This document shows, piece by piece, positions 11,690 through 22,116 of a DNA stretch of 64,000 nt. This DNA is from Guyanagaster necrorhizus (lineage: Eukaryota > Basidiomycota > Agaricomycetes > Agaricales > Physalacriaceae): positions 683,337 to 747,336 of the forward strand of contig NW_025064880.1 in NCBI RefSeq assembly GCF_019112545.1, written 5' to 3'. The first letter of the stretch is position 1. The number at the start of each line of letters is the position of its first letter. Both the position numbers and the translations under genes were made by a program. The notes under the pieces are model-generated. The model ran no database searches, was not told where the DNA came from, and saw only the letters and a list, made by a program, of their open reading frames with translations.

Positions 11690-14115
11690 TTAATCAATCT
11701 CTTCCATGGCAGACGTCGACGTCGCCTCCACCGCCGGAGGGGCATCAGATTCCATCGCCGTGTCCTCTTCCTCCTCGTCAACATCAAGGCCCAGGCTGAT
11801 CATTCGGTGGATCCGTTTCGCAAACGATGTCGGCTCATCCAGCGTGAACCCAGACGTCAACAGCGCAGTCTCGAACAACAGATACGTCAGATCTCGCACG
11901 GACTTGTCCGACTTGTCCTCTGCAACCTTGCGCTTCAGCTCCTTGATAATCGCATTCGTCGGGTTCAGCTCCAGCGTCTTTTTCGACGCCATGTACGACG
12001 ACATTGACGAGTCCCGCAGTGCCTGAGCCTTCATGATCCGCTCCTAATCTAAGCGTTAGCATCCCTCAAAAAAAAACAACACACAAATTCACAGCAAACA
12101 CCTACCATGTTTGATGACCATCCAAACTGTCCAGTGACAAGCACGCATGGTGAATCCGTGATCCGGTTCGACATGATCACCTTTTCGACCTTGTCTCCGA
12201 GCGCCTCCTTCACTACCTTGCACAGCTCTTCAAACGAAGCCGCTTCCTCCTCCCGTTGCTTCTTCTCCTCCTCAGTCTCCTCAAGCTCCAGTCCCTCCTT
12301 CGACACACACACCAACTTTTTCCCGTCAAACTCTTTCAACTGCGTGATCGCATACTCGTCGATCGGGTCAACGAGCAGCAGAACCTCAAAGCCCTTCTTC
12401 TTGAGCACCTCCAGGAACGGCGACTCTTTCACCGCAGCGAGAGATTCACCAGTCAGATAGTAGATCGTCTTTTGCACCTCCGGCATTCGCGTGATGTAAT
12501 CTAACCAACCAAAAAAAAAAAAAACGCGGTCACCACATGTCCACCACGCGTAAAACCCAAACACGCACCTTTAAGCGAAACCTGTTCCTCCGTAGACTTG
12601 GTCGAATAGAACCGCAAAAACTCGGCAAGCTTGCTCCGGTTCTGCGCATCCTCGTGAATACCCAGCTTCAGGTTCTTGCCAAACGCCTCGTAAAATTTGG
12701 CAAAGTTGTCCTTGTCCTCGGCAATCTCCGACAGCAAGTCCAAGCACTTTTTCACAATGTTCTTACGAATCACTTTAAGAATCTTGTTCTGCTGCAGCGT
12801 CTCGCGAGAAATGTTCAGAGGCAGGTCCTCAGAGTCCACGATACCTTTCACAAAGTTCAGATACTCGGGGATCAGGTCCTCGCAGTCGTCCATGATGAAT
12901 ACCCGCCGCACGTACAGCTTGATGTTGTTGCGCTTCTTCTTCGACTCGAACAGGTCAAACGGTGCACTGACGAATCCTCAGACGTAGCTTACATACATGG
13001 CAAAAATACACGTACCGCTTGGGAATGAATAGAATAGCCTTGAATTCTAGCTGACCCTCGACGGAAAAGTGCTTGACCGCAAGATGATCTTCCCAGTCGT
13101 TCGTCAAGCTCTTGTAAAACGCCGCATACTCCTCCTGCGTGATATCTTGGGGGTTGCGAGTCCAGATGGGCTTCGTCTTGTTCAGTTCCTCGTTTGTCGT
13201 CTCCGTCTCCTTGATCTTTTTCGTCTTCTTCTCCTTGGGCTTGTCTTCGTCATCCTCGACTTCTTCAATCTTGGGCTTCTCCGCGCTCTCGTCAGTAACC
13301 TCCTCTTCATCGTCTTCGACTTCCTATATCCACCATCAGCAACAAGCCCAAATATATATATAGACACGCACCTTCTCAACCTCCTTGGTAACAGCCAATT
13401 GGATAGGGTACGAGATGAACTCAGAGTGCTTCTTCACGATATCCTTAATCTTCTTTTCCTCAAGGTACTCGAGCTGGTCCTCCTTGAGGAACAGACGAAT
13501 CTCCGTACCCCGTCCGAGACGAGGGTTGACCGCATCCTGCGTGATGGTAAACGTACCACCCGCAGCAGACTCCCAGATATACTGCTCATCATCATTGTGT
13601 TTCGAGATAACCTGCACCCGCTCCGCGACGAGGTACGCAGAGTAGAAACCCACACCAAATTGGCCAATCATGGAAATATCGGCGCCAGAGCTCAGGGCTT
13701 CCATGAATCCCTTTCAACAAGCGTCAGGGTACAGTCGTCGTGGGAAATGTTTGGGCGCTTACCTTTGTGCCCGACTTGGCGATCGTACCGAGGTTGTTGA
13801 CCATGTCGGCCTTGGTCATACCGATACCGGTATCGATAATGGACAGGACTTTTTGTTCCTTGTGGGGCACGATGCGGATGACGAGCTCTTTCTCGGTGTC
13901 GAGGACAGAAGGCTCAGTGAGGGATGCATAACGGATTTTGTCGAGCGCATCAGAGGCATTGGAGATGATCTCCCGCAGGAAAATCTCCTTGTTCGAATAA
14001 AAGGTGTCTGCACAAAGGGGTGAGCAGGCGTCAGACAAGACAGGAGCCACTCACTGATAATCAGATCCAAAAGCTGGCTGATTTCAGCTTGGAATCCAAA
14101 GCTTTCGGTGGCCAT
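11690..14115 (-). CDS. HSP90: Cytosolic molecular chaperone HSP90, 699 aa
   Basis: Dimeric ATP-dependent chaperone. Exons 14115-14055, 14007-13763, 13710-13372, 13323-13016, 12966-12569, 12500-12106 and 12043-11690 give 699 aa, the usual length. Visible: the GHKL ATPase N-domain with [38 protein letters not shown] and [14 protein letters not shown]; a charged linker rich in Glu/Lys (about residues 215-260); the middle domain with [20 protein letters not shown]; and the C-terminal dimer domain ending MEEID, the cytosolic TPR-docking motif (MEEVD in most species). The 68-nt intron 12501-12568 has a T15 tract beside its acceptor. Heat-shock elements lie upstream (separate entry). Confidence 0.98.
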
Positions 14116-14231
14116 TTTATAACTGCGTAAAGGATTAAGATGGGCAGCAGCAACAACGGTAGGTAAACACACTTTTAAGAGAGTAGTAAGAAAGCAGAAA
14201 CGGTGAATGAGAAGGAAGCGCGCGCCCCTTG

Positions 14232-14314
14232 TTTATATGTGGTGAAAAAATTCGATTTCGAGAACAATCTGACACTTACCATTTTGGGGCATCACCATTT
14301 CGAACCTTCGAGAA
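14232..14314 (-). promoter_or_regulatory. HSP90 promoter: TATA-like box and two heat-shock elements
   Basis: Reading toward HSP90 (start codon at 14115): an inverted TTCnnGAA pair at 14307-14314, preceded by a further TTC/GAA at 14299-14304; a second TTCnnGAA at 14257-14264 with an adjoining TTC at 14251-14253; then TATAAA (complement of 14232-14237) about 115 nt before the ATG. TTCnnGAA arrays are the binding site of heat-shock factor Hsf1, and HSP90 is a classic target. The sites are seen directly; Hsf1 control is inferred. Confidence 0.62.
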
Positions 14315-14364
14315 GATAAAATTACCACTTCCTTCATAGCCAAAAAAAAAAAAGAGCATTGTAT

Positions 14365-17300
14365 TCATATCACTCCTTGCCCGTACAAAAATGAAGACGA
14401 CAGCGGGCTGACGCGCGGGTCATTAATCAAACCGCGTCTTCCCCCCACTTCATTCTTCAATACCTCCACCATCGCCTTTAGCTCCTCCTTTTCTTCCATC
14501 AGCTCCGTGTTCTTCTCGCGCAAGTCCTTGTTCACAGTAGTCAACAGCTTTTTATCAGCCGTCATTGCGGACAGCATAGAGGATTCCTGTGCCCCATCAC
14601 GTGTGCGGTTGGCATCTGCTAGACGTGCCTCGAACCTTTGTACTTGGCGTCGGTAGTTTCTATCAACTAGATGAGATATTCGTTTCACAGAATAAACTGG
14701 TACTTACCTATTCTCCTCTTCAAGCTCTGCCAGGTTCCTCTCATAGCTGTGAAGACGAAGATCCATCTGCTTGTACTCACTTCTCATGATCACCACTTCC
14801 TCCTCTTTTTGGTTGAACATGTAAAAGTCCGCGTCCCTAGAATAATTTCAGTATCGCATTCAGCGACACAGAACAAGCTCAAACCAGAGTTGCTGCATCT
14901 TAAGATGCTGCTGTATCTGCTTTTCATAGTCCCTCAGCCGGTCAATTTTATGTTGGTTTTCCTTCTTTTGAGTTTGAAGCATGAAAACTTCTTTCCGCGC
15001 ATTGTCTAGTAACTCTCCCTGGGCAGCGAAAAGGGCCTAGGAGGATATATCAATCACCGTAAGAAAAACTCCAGGCTGAACACACACCTTCGCTTCCTTG
15101 GCTTCGGTCCTCAAAGCAGCCGCTTCCATGGTCCACTTTTTTTTTTCATCCCGCAACTCTCGAAGTTTTCCCTGGAGCTCCGTGTTCCATTCTGCATACT
15201 TGTTCTTGGCAGAAGATGCTTGCTCCTTGTGTTCGCGCAGTTCGCGTTCCAGGCCTATAACCTGTGTACGATAGTTACGCAGTTTGTTGTACTACAACCC
15301 GGTACATAAGTTCAGAGTGGCTCACAGAACGAGGGAATACGTACCAATCCTTGTCTCTCGACTTCGACGTTTTTGGACAGAATTCGCTCTTGGTACAGCC
15401 GGCCTATGTGCTGCACGTTTTCCCTCGAAAGCCAGAGCTCAAAGTTGAGCTCATTCTTCAACAGAACGAGTTCGTGTTGGAGGGCAGAAATCGCCTGCAC
15501 GATATGGGATGGAATCTCGTCGCTGCTTTTTGATCCTACACTCTCAGGCCTGGAGGAGTCGCCATTTCTGGTAGAAGGTGTCGTCGACGACACAAACAGA
15601 GCACCAGGCCACTGAGACGTCGGCGCTGCGATGTTTATATCCAGATTGGATTTCAAAGCGACTGAAGTCGCGATCATGTCTTGTAATGATATTTTTGCGA
15701 CTCCGGATGATAAGTCAATAGGGTGTACAGAAGTAGCTGGAGTGTCTTCCACGCTTCTTTCCGAGGGGGTATACGTTGCGGTAGCATTGGTCTCGTCCAG
15801 CTTCGCACGAAGAGAAAGCACCGTGTTATTAACATCCAACATGGCGGCCTCGCTCGCGATTCGAGACACGTCATATTCCGCCCAAAAGTCTGGAAGAGTC
15901 AGTTCATCTTTGGCATCCCGCCATATTATAAGTGGATGACATTGATGTTCCCTAAGGAGTTTCTACACGCATTGGATCAGATGATGAGGTGTGACAAAAT
16001 ACCAACGCGTACCTCTGCTTTTCCCTTTAGCTCGATCTCATCGATTAGAGCTTCCCACCCTACGGTGTAAGGCGATTCAGGTCGACAGTCATTGAGATAC
16101 GCAAATGGAGCACGCAGGAACCTGAGGACATTACAAGGGAAAAGATAGTAAAGAAAGGTGAAAAATCGGCGAGGAGAGGGACCCGGGGCTGCCGCCGCAT
16201 CGAATGTCGATTCAAGGCGCTCCCAATGGAGTTCCGGACGGATCTCGTGGGAGGGAGAAGCATTGAAGAAATCCTGTGGAATATCCACATGTGACCCATT
16301 GGATTCATCTACAACGGAAACTCGCTCCTTCCAGCATATAAGTCTGGAAAGGACAAGTAATAACTGGGGGACCATCTCCTTTAACTTTTCGCAGGCATGG
16401 ACGGCAAGAAGAGGAAGTAGTTTGACCAGAAGCGTCAGCCCAACACTACAGGCAGTTGTTGAATTATCGATCAGTAACGATGTCATTATGCTAGATGTTA
16501 GTGGATATGTTGCAAGAATAGATGCAGAGTTGCGAAATCCAGGCGAGGAAGTGAATAAATTGAGCAAAATGAGAATCTGCAAACGCAGCGATGGATTGAC
16601 GAATTGCGCGTGCAACTCAGTCATTAGCTCCTGGATGACGAGTTAGCAATTTACAAAATATATGGATTTCACAGGCGTACCTCGGGACATTGAGTTCCGT
16701 ACTTAAGCAGAATATTCTCCAAATTGGCCTTCCAATACTTGCGCCGGTCCTTCTCCGACTCGTCCAACTCGGCCCATGATATTATATCTTCCCCTGACCC
16801 TTCATTGAATGCGTCAAGCAGGTAATAGTCGACAATACGCCGTCTGAAATCATCAGACTTCTGCTGATGCGCATTGTCTTCATTTCTGAGGGAAGATACG
16901 ATAAGGTCCGTGGCATTGTCAATCGCATTAGTGGACAGCTTTGGTTCACGGAGTGCTGGGCGCAAGATGAGGTCAAACCACAGTAAAATGACAGATGCCG
17001 AGGAGAGAAGTGGTCGGAGATGATACAGAACAGCTAGAAATCCCTCGGCTTGGCGTGAAGAAGAGTGGTCAGCGACATCCCGATGGATAGACTGCAGCTC
17101 TTCTTCAATGTCGGCTGACGATACAGAGTTCTGGTCCACTACATGAACAAACTCGTCTATTGCACAGATAAGTTCGAGCAGTGAAGGAGCGCCTATCGAG
17201 CCTTCCAGCACCAAACGGATTTCACTAAATAGCACAGGGAGAAGAAGCGGCATTGCCATGGGAAAGAAATCGGAGAGTCGGCCGGGTCGGTCTCGGAATT

Positions 17301-17418
17301 CATCGTCGGAGCCAAGGCTGTTGCCAAACACAGATTTTCGCGCCCTCGTCGTTGGTAACAGCGAAGAAGCCTGTACTCTCCGGTGAGGTCGATATTTTGA
17401 AGGTACGGGATTGTTCAT
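14365..17418 (-). CDS. TSC1: Hamartin (TSC1) homologue, 917 aa
   Basis: Partner of tuberin (TSC2) in the complex that switches off Rheb and so restrains TORC1. Exons 17418-16681, 16630-16013, 15962-15345, 15291-15088, 15036-14885, 14836-14708 and 14659-14365 make 918 codons. The N-terminal alpha-helical core contains LLPLLAVHACEKLKEMVPQL, LICWKERV, HWERLESTFDAAA and the highly typical FLYYLFPCNVLRFLRAPFAY followed by SPYTVGWEALIDEIELK. A low-complexity middle leads to a C-terminal coiled coil of about 300 residues (from roughly QHELVLLKNELNF to the end), rich in Glu/Lys/Gln heptads. Shares a 110-bp divergent region with the NAC-alpha gene. No TSC2 gene is in the window. Confidence 0.85.
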
Positions 17419-17528
17419 TAGTGCCTATATGTGTCGAATCTATGGCAAATTAGCCTTATGACACCATCATTTTGTTGGATTGACATCCCTTTTCCTGGAT
17501 GAAGACTGAATACCACTCCCCTCTGCAG

Positions 17529-18313
17529 ATGTCCAAAATTGAGGAAGTCCACTCTGACCACGAAGGTCATGACCATCATGACCATGATCATGACCACGAC
17601 CACGAAGAAGATCCGACATCTACTGCTGCTCTTGAGAAGGTTCAGTCCCGCTCGGAGAGGAAGGCCAGGAAAGCCCTGCTCAGTCTGGGTTTGAAGCACG
17701 TCCCAAACATCACACGGGTCACTCTCAGGCGGCCTAAGAACGTTTGTCGATTCTCAGCTTGTTGCAATCCTTGCTCAAGGTGCTACAGGTTCTCTTCGTT
17801 CTTGCTTCACCAGATGTCTACAAGTCGCCGAACAGTGACTGCTACATCGTCTTCGGCGAAGCCAAGGTGTGTTCTACATATGCATGGGCCCTTCGTTTGT
17901 TATATGGCGCTTCTTTCCAGATCGAAGACATGAACTCTCAGGCGCAGATGACCGCTGCTCAACAATTGGCAGCTGGTGCTACTACTACGGGGCTTGAGAA
18001 CTCGGGTGTCGGTGCAGATGATGATGACGACAGCATTCCAGAGCTTGAAGCTCCTGAAGATGATGGCCCTGTCGATGAGACTGGTGTTGACCCCAAGGAC
18101 ATTGATCTTGTCATGACACAAGTTAGTTTTCTGCCAGCAGCCAGTCGTGTTGGAATATCAGCTTATGTATCTCACAGGTGAACTGTTCTCGTGCAAAAGC
18201 TGTCCGTGTGCTAAAGGAGAGTGGTGGAGATCTCATCAATGCTAGTGAGTTTTTCTAGCTAGACTCGTCGTGCAATTGCTTATATTCGTCAAGTCATGGC
18301 GGCCAGCGAGTGA
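17529..18313 (+). CDS. EGD2: Nascent polypeptide-associated complex subunit alpha, 192 aa
   Basis: Ribosome-bound NAC subunit that meets nascent chains at the exit tunnel. Exons 17529-17741, 17789-17866, 17921-18121, 18178-18244 and 18294-18313. The NAC domain begins at [20 protein letters not shown] and includes [11 protein letters not shown] and [19 protein letters not shown]; the C-terminal UBA domain ([20 protein letters not shown]) ends with NAIMAASE. The last exon is only 20 nt and was recognised from that conserved ending. Residues 10-25 are an unusual His/Asp repeat ([15 protein letters not shown]). ATG at 17499 is also in frame, but 17529 follows a perfect acceptor (ctctgcag), suggesting a 5' UTR intron. 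Confidence 0.94.
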
Positions 18314-18409
18314 TCTCGTCCCTCTATATATTCCTTGTAGTGCTTTCGTTCCAATACAAAAACAGACCATTTCGGGTTTCCTGGTTCGTTGCACAAGACT
18401 GAGGATGAA

Positions 18410-19349
18410 TCAAGACTGCCATCGCCGCAATTCTACATAATAATTGGATCGCTCCCAGCCGTCTTGAATAATTTCAACGCCGTAACCGCCTGTGCTAAAA
18501 TCTGAACTAGCTCCGATGCACAGTCCCATCTGCTCTGCACACTTGATGACCAGCCCAGGAAGTTCACCCTTTGCAAACATATGGTAATAGCGTTGTAGAA
18601 CACGTCCCGGTTGATGAGATTCCTTTGATGGCTGGTCCAGGACCCATGGAACTAAAACATCTTGTCCATTTTGGCTCGAGTAAGAATTGCTAGGCACAGT
18701 GCGTTTTGAAAGTTCATCTTGCTCAATTGCCCACACATATATCAAAATGCGACCGTGAGACAGCGAAACTGCTTCGAGTAAACGCTTGGGGCTGTGGTGA
18801 ACATCACATCTTAGGATAAAAAAGAATAGATGCTAACCTGTACCGCCGATTGTCGACGCTCCGGTGTAGCAAGATGGTGGATGGTCGCAATGGAGATAGC
18901 ATAATCCTGATAAAGGGATCAGAAGTGATCAGCAGTGTGGGATGCACGTACAAATGCACCAGTCCTCCATCCATATCCAAGAATGTCCCCCCACACAACA
19001 TCTCGAATAACTCCTCCAGCTGTTTTTGCGATTTCAAGCAGAGGCAGACTTCTGTCTAAGCCAATGGTCCTTATGCTTCCTGGTCGTTCTAGTGGAAGCG
19101 GTAGGTATTTTCCATTGCCAGTGCCAGAATCTAAGCCTATCCATCCGGTGGGGATTGTTGCCAAGAAATTGGCGATTATTGGCCATGGCTACGAACCATC
19201 AAACAAGATCCATGTCCGAGCAACGTACAGACCTTGTATCTTGTCGATGAAAAATGAGAGGCGATCTGGTCGTAAACATCGTGTACGTGGTTGTCTTCAT
19301 ATATTTCAGGCTTGTCATCGACTACGGCGGATGTGACGGAGGGGGCCAT
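18410..19349 (-). CDS. TRM9: tRNA wobble-uridine carboxymethyl methyltransferase Trm9, 265 aa
   Basis: SAM-dependent enzyme completing mcm5U/mcm5s2U at tRNA position 34. Exons 19349-19233, 19188-18952, 18906-18838 and 18784-18410. SAM motif I is GLDSGTGNGKYLPL; then GLDRSLPLLEIA (motif II-like), GDILGYGWRTGAFDYAISIA and TIHHLATPERRQSAVQ, all typical of Trm9/ALKBH8 methyltransferase domains. The C-terminal RYYHMFAKGELPGLV (YYHLF-GEL in the family) is diagnostic. The last intron uses an AAG acceptor at 18785; the CAG 9 nt further upstream would add PQ-like residues. Its stop faces the NAC-alpha stop 96 bp away; ALG13 lies 56 bp upstream on the same strand. Confidence 0.92.
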
Positions 19350-19405
19350 GGTGGTGCAAAGACAAAAATGGACATTGTTTGTATGTATCGAATACAACGC
19401 TGAGC

Positions 19406-20023
19406 TCAGAACCCCATCTCTTCGTCCAGCAGGCGGCGAAATCTGCTTGGATCGAGAGGTGGAAACTCGACGATGGCTGCTCTATCGAATTCTTCAATAG
19501 TGCGGGCAAGGCCTCTGAAAGTGAATGTAAGGGCCAGAGCACGGAAATGGCTAGGTGACATGGCTCACGGTACGGTTGAAGATCTCAAATGGCCCAGCTC
19601 TTCCAAGGCCGTCGCCAGCTCCTCTTGGTGGTTGTCGAGCAGGGTCGGATTGGGAACGACGATGAGAGGCTTGCCCAGCCGAAGAACATCGAGAATCGTT
19701 CCAGAGCCTGTCTGCTGTCACTGCAAGCTCCCACAAGCCATGGTGGAGCACACACCTGCATGGCTGATGACCATATCTGCTCGTTCATAATCTGAATCTA
19801 ACGACGGCTTGAATTTGTACATTTCAATAGTGACATTTTGTTGCTGGGTGTTAAGGGTTTCTCCGTTCTGGATCGAATGAGTGTGGGCAAAGTGCGAATT
19901 TCCACATTGAACAACGACAGCAGTGCATCCAGCTTGACTGAGAGCAGCAAGGACGCGATCCGACAATACAGCCTGGACGAGCGCGTCAAAGCGTGTCGAG
20001 CCCACGGTGACGAAGACAAGCAT
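19406..20023 (-). CDS. ALG13: UDP-GlcNAc transferase subunit Alg13, 171 aa
   Basis: Catalytic half of the Alg13-Alg14 enzyme that adds the second GlcNAc to dolichol-PP-GlcNAc on the cytosolic face of the ER. Exons 20023-19756, 19707-19569 and 19514-19406. N-terminal [20 protein letters not shown] is the GT28-type nucleotide-binding start; [20 protein letters not shown] and [18 protein letters not shown] form the UDP-GlcNAc site typical of MurG-like C-domains. The tail LLDEEMGF matches the family ending. There is no membrane segment, as expected, since Alg14 is the anchor. It is transcribed away from PRO3, with only 67 bp between their start codons. Confidence 0.95.
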
Positions 20024-20090
20024 GACTCGATCAGGCCATATTTAGATTCAAAATATTTTCCGTTTCTCCTTGAAACTTTTATCTTTCTCG
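20024..20090. promoter_or_regulatory. 67-bp divergent region ALG13/PRO3
   Basis: This is the shortest divergent gap in the window. The PRO3 side is pyrimidine-rich (for example tttccgtttctcc near 20057). Both core promoters must share or overlap this stretch, or transcription must start inside the opposite gene. Role inferred from position. Confidence 0.5.
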
Positions 20091-21292
20091 ATGGGTTACA
20101 CTCTCTGTGTTTTAGGTCCATTCGACCCTTGGTTTTATCAGCTGAGAACTGAACAATTATTCTAGGGTGCGGTACCATGGGCATCGCCATCCTGTCTGGT
20201 GTAATCGACAGTCTTGACGTGCATTCCCGCGTTCCAGTTGTGCTGCATAAGTGGGAGTCACATACCCCAGGAACTACGACTCCCGTTGGATTACCGGACG
20301 CATCTACCCCAACTCGATTTATCGCTTGTGTGAGCCGAGCTAAAAGTGCTGCTAAACTCAGGACAGTATTCGACGGTCTTGGTTCCTTGGGAAAAAATAC
20401 CGAGATTGTAGCCTCGCAGAATGTAGACGCTGTCAAGCAGTCTGATGTTGTTCTTCTCTGGTTAGTGAACCTGCATTTTTTTGATTCCTTTTACTGATCA
20501 AATATATAGCTGTAAACCACAACTTGCACATTCAATCCTCTCAGAGTCTGGGCTGTATGAAGCCCTTGAAGGGAAACTCTTAATCAGTATTCTCGCCGGA
20601 GTCACCATATCGCAGCTCACCAACTGGGTTCATCCGCGAACCAAGGTCATCCGCGCTATGCCTAATACACCTTGCAAAGTGTGTAAAGCCAAAACCTTTT
20701 ATCAGTCCAGAAAAATTCTCATTGCAATCAGATCCGTGAGGGCATGACGGTTGTGTCAACTATTTCCGCCTCCAATGATATGGAAGTGGATCATGCCATA
20801 ATCCTTAAAATATTCTCGTCCATTGGTCGATGTCGTTTCTTGGAAGAAAAACATTTTGATGCTTGTACAGCGCTATCAGGTTCGGGACCTGCTTTTGCAT
20901 GTATTTTCCTGGAGGCTATGGCAGACGGAGGCGTTATGATGGGACTTCCTAGGGCGGAGGCATTAGAGTTGGCAGCACAAAGTAGGTTTTCGGCCTCAGA
21001 GTCTCCGTCATCCGAAACTGATGCGTCTTTAGCACTACAAGGAGCGGCGCGCATGGTGCTTCAAGCTGGAGCTCATCCTGCACAGATCAAAGATTCTGTT
21101 ACGAGTGAGTAAAGTATCTTTTCAACTTCCATACAACCTATCCTGAATCTTCCACCGACAGCTCCAGGTGGATGCACCATCGCCGGTCTCCTGGCATTGG
21201 AAGATGGGAGAGTCCGTTCAACGATAGCAAGAGGGATTCAAATAGCAACCGAACGAGCCAGTGAACTGGGTCAACCGGCCAAGAAGCAGTAG
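20091..21292 (+). CDS. PRO3: Pyrroline-5-carboxylate reductase, 313 aa
   Basis: Last step of proline synthesis: NAD(P)H reduction of P5C. Exons 20091-20115, 20166-20460, 20510-20678, 20732-20981, 21033-21104 and 21162-21292. The Rossmann start is split by the first intron (MGYTLCVLG + CGTMGIAILSG), giving GxGxMG; CKPQLAHSIL, ISILAGVTISQL, RAMPNTPC and the signature ALSGSGPAFACIFLEAMADGG follow, with TTPGGCTIAGLLALEDG near the C-terminus. Between strands 1 and 2 there is a fungal-type insertion of about 30 residues. First exon is only 25 nt. The length is close to the family norm (about 290). Confidence 0.95.
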
Positions 21293-22116
21293 ATGGTAGA
21301 ACCTCGCTGATGCTTCGGGCCAAACGGCTCAAAGGCTCAAAGGAGCAGAAAATTCATTACCGAGATGGTTCCGATTTATCTTGGTCGCAAGCTGCACACG
21401 CGATGTAGCTTGCCAATGTTGGAGTCATTCAAAAGTATCTTACAACTTCTGCAAAAATTTTGGAAGATTTCTGTAATACTGGTTCATTTCCATCTTCGAA
21501 GAAAGGCCTTCTTATACAAGCAGAAGCATCGCATGAGACGTTCGAGCAACGCTAGACACCACAAGAGCATCTCTGATTGAGAACCATGACATAGGTGACT
21601 AGATTTTTTAAACTTCATGAAATGGGGTCGATTTCGTGGCATGTACATCAAAAACGCATAATGGCCAGTTACATATTGAAACAATCTTCTCAGACGATTT
21701 TCAAACCGAACGAAGATACGAAGAACCCGACTGTGCCTTTGACACTGGAGAACGGTGTACTCAGATCTGATTATGATTCCTGCTGTTTCCGGAATTACGC
21801 CCAACCTGAAGCTGCATTAGCATACAGTGGTAAAATGGGTTCGAAAAGCATCTCAGTCATATAGGACATGCGGACACATGGCCGAGATCTCAAGCCATTA
21901 TTGACAATAACTTGCTTCCTCAAAGGTGTCATGTTGTATGTCTGTTAAAAGGGGGTCGACCATATATCGCGCAGCAACTGGGAAGTGAATGTGAAGACAA
22001 GAGCCAAGTCCAATGAGACGTGAATAAACTCAGAATTGCATCGGATGTTGAAGATATCTACATCTTTGATCATGAAAAACATATTGTGTTTGCACAAACA
22101 ATGGTCGATGGAAGCA
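21293..22116. other. Convergent intergenic region PRO3/RPT3 (824 bp)
   Basis: 3' flanks of two converging genes. Small open frames exist (21595-21864 on +, 21484-21804 on -), but they show no recognisable domain, no matching exon partners and ordinary non-coding composition. Nothing else seen. Confidence 0.45.

Noticed and set aside
12537..13800. Long plus-strand frames (up to 243 codons) across HSP90
   Set aside because: Mirror frames of the chaperone's coding sequence; they cross its introns and match no family.
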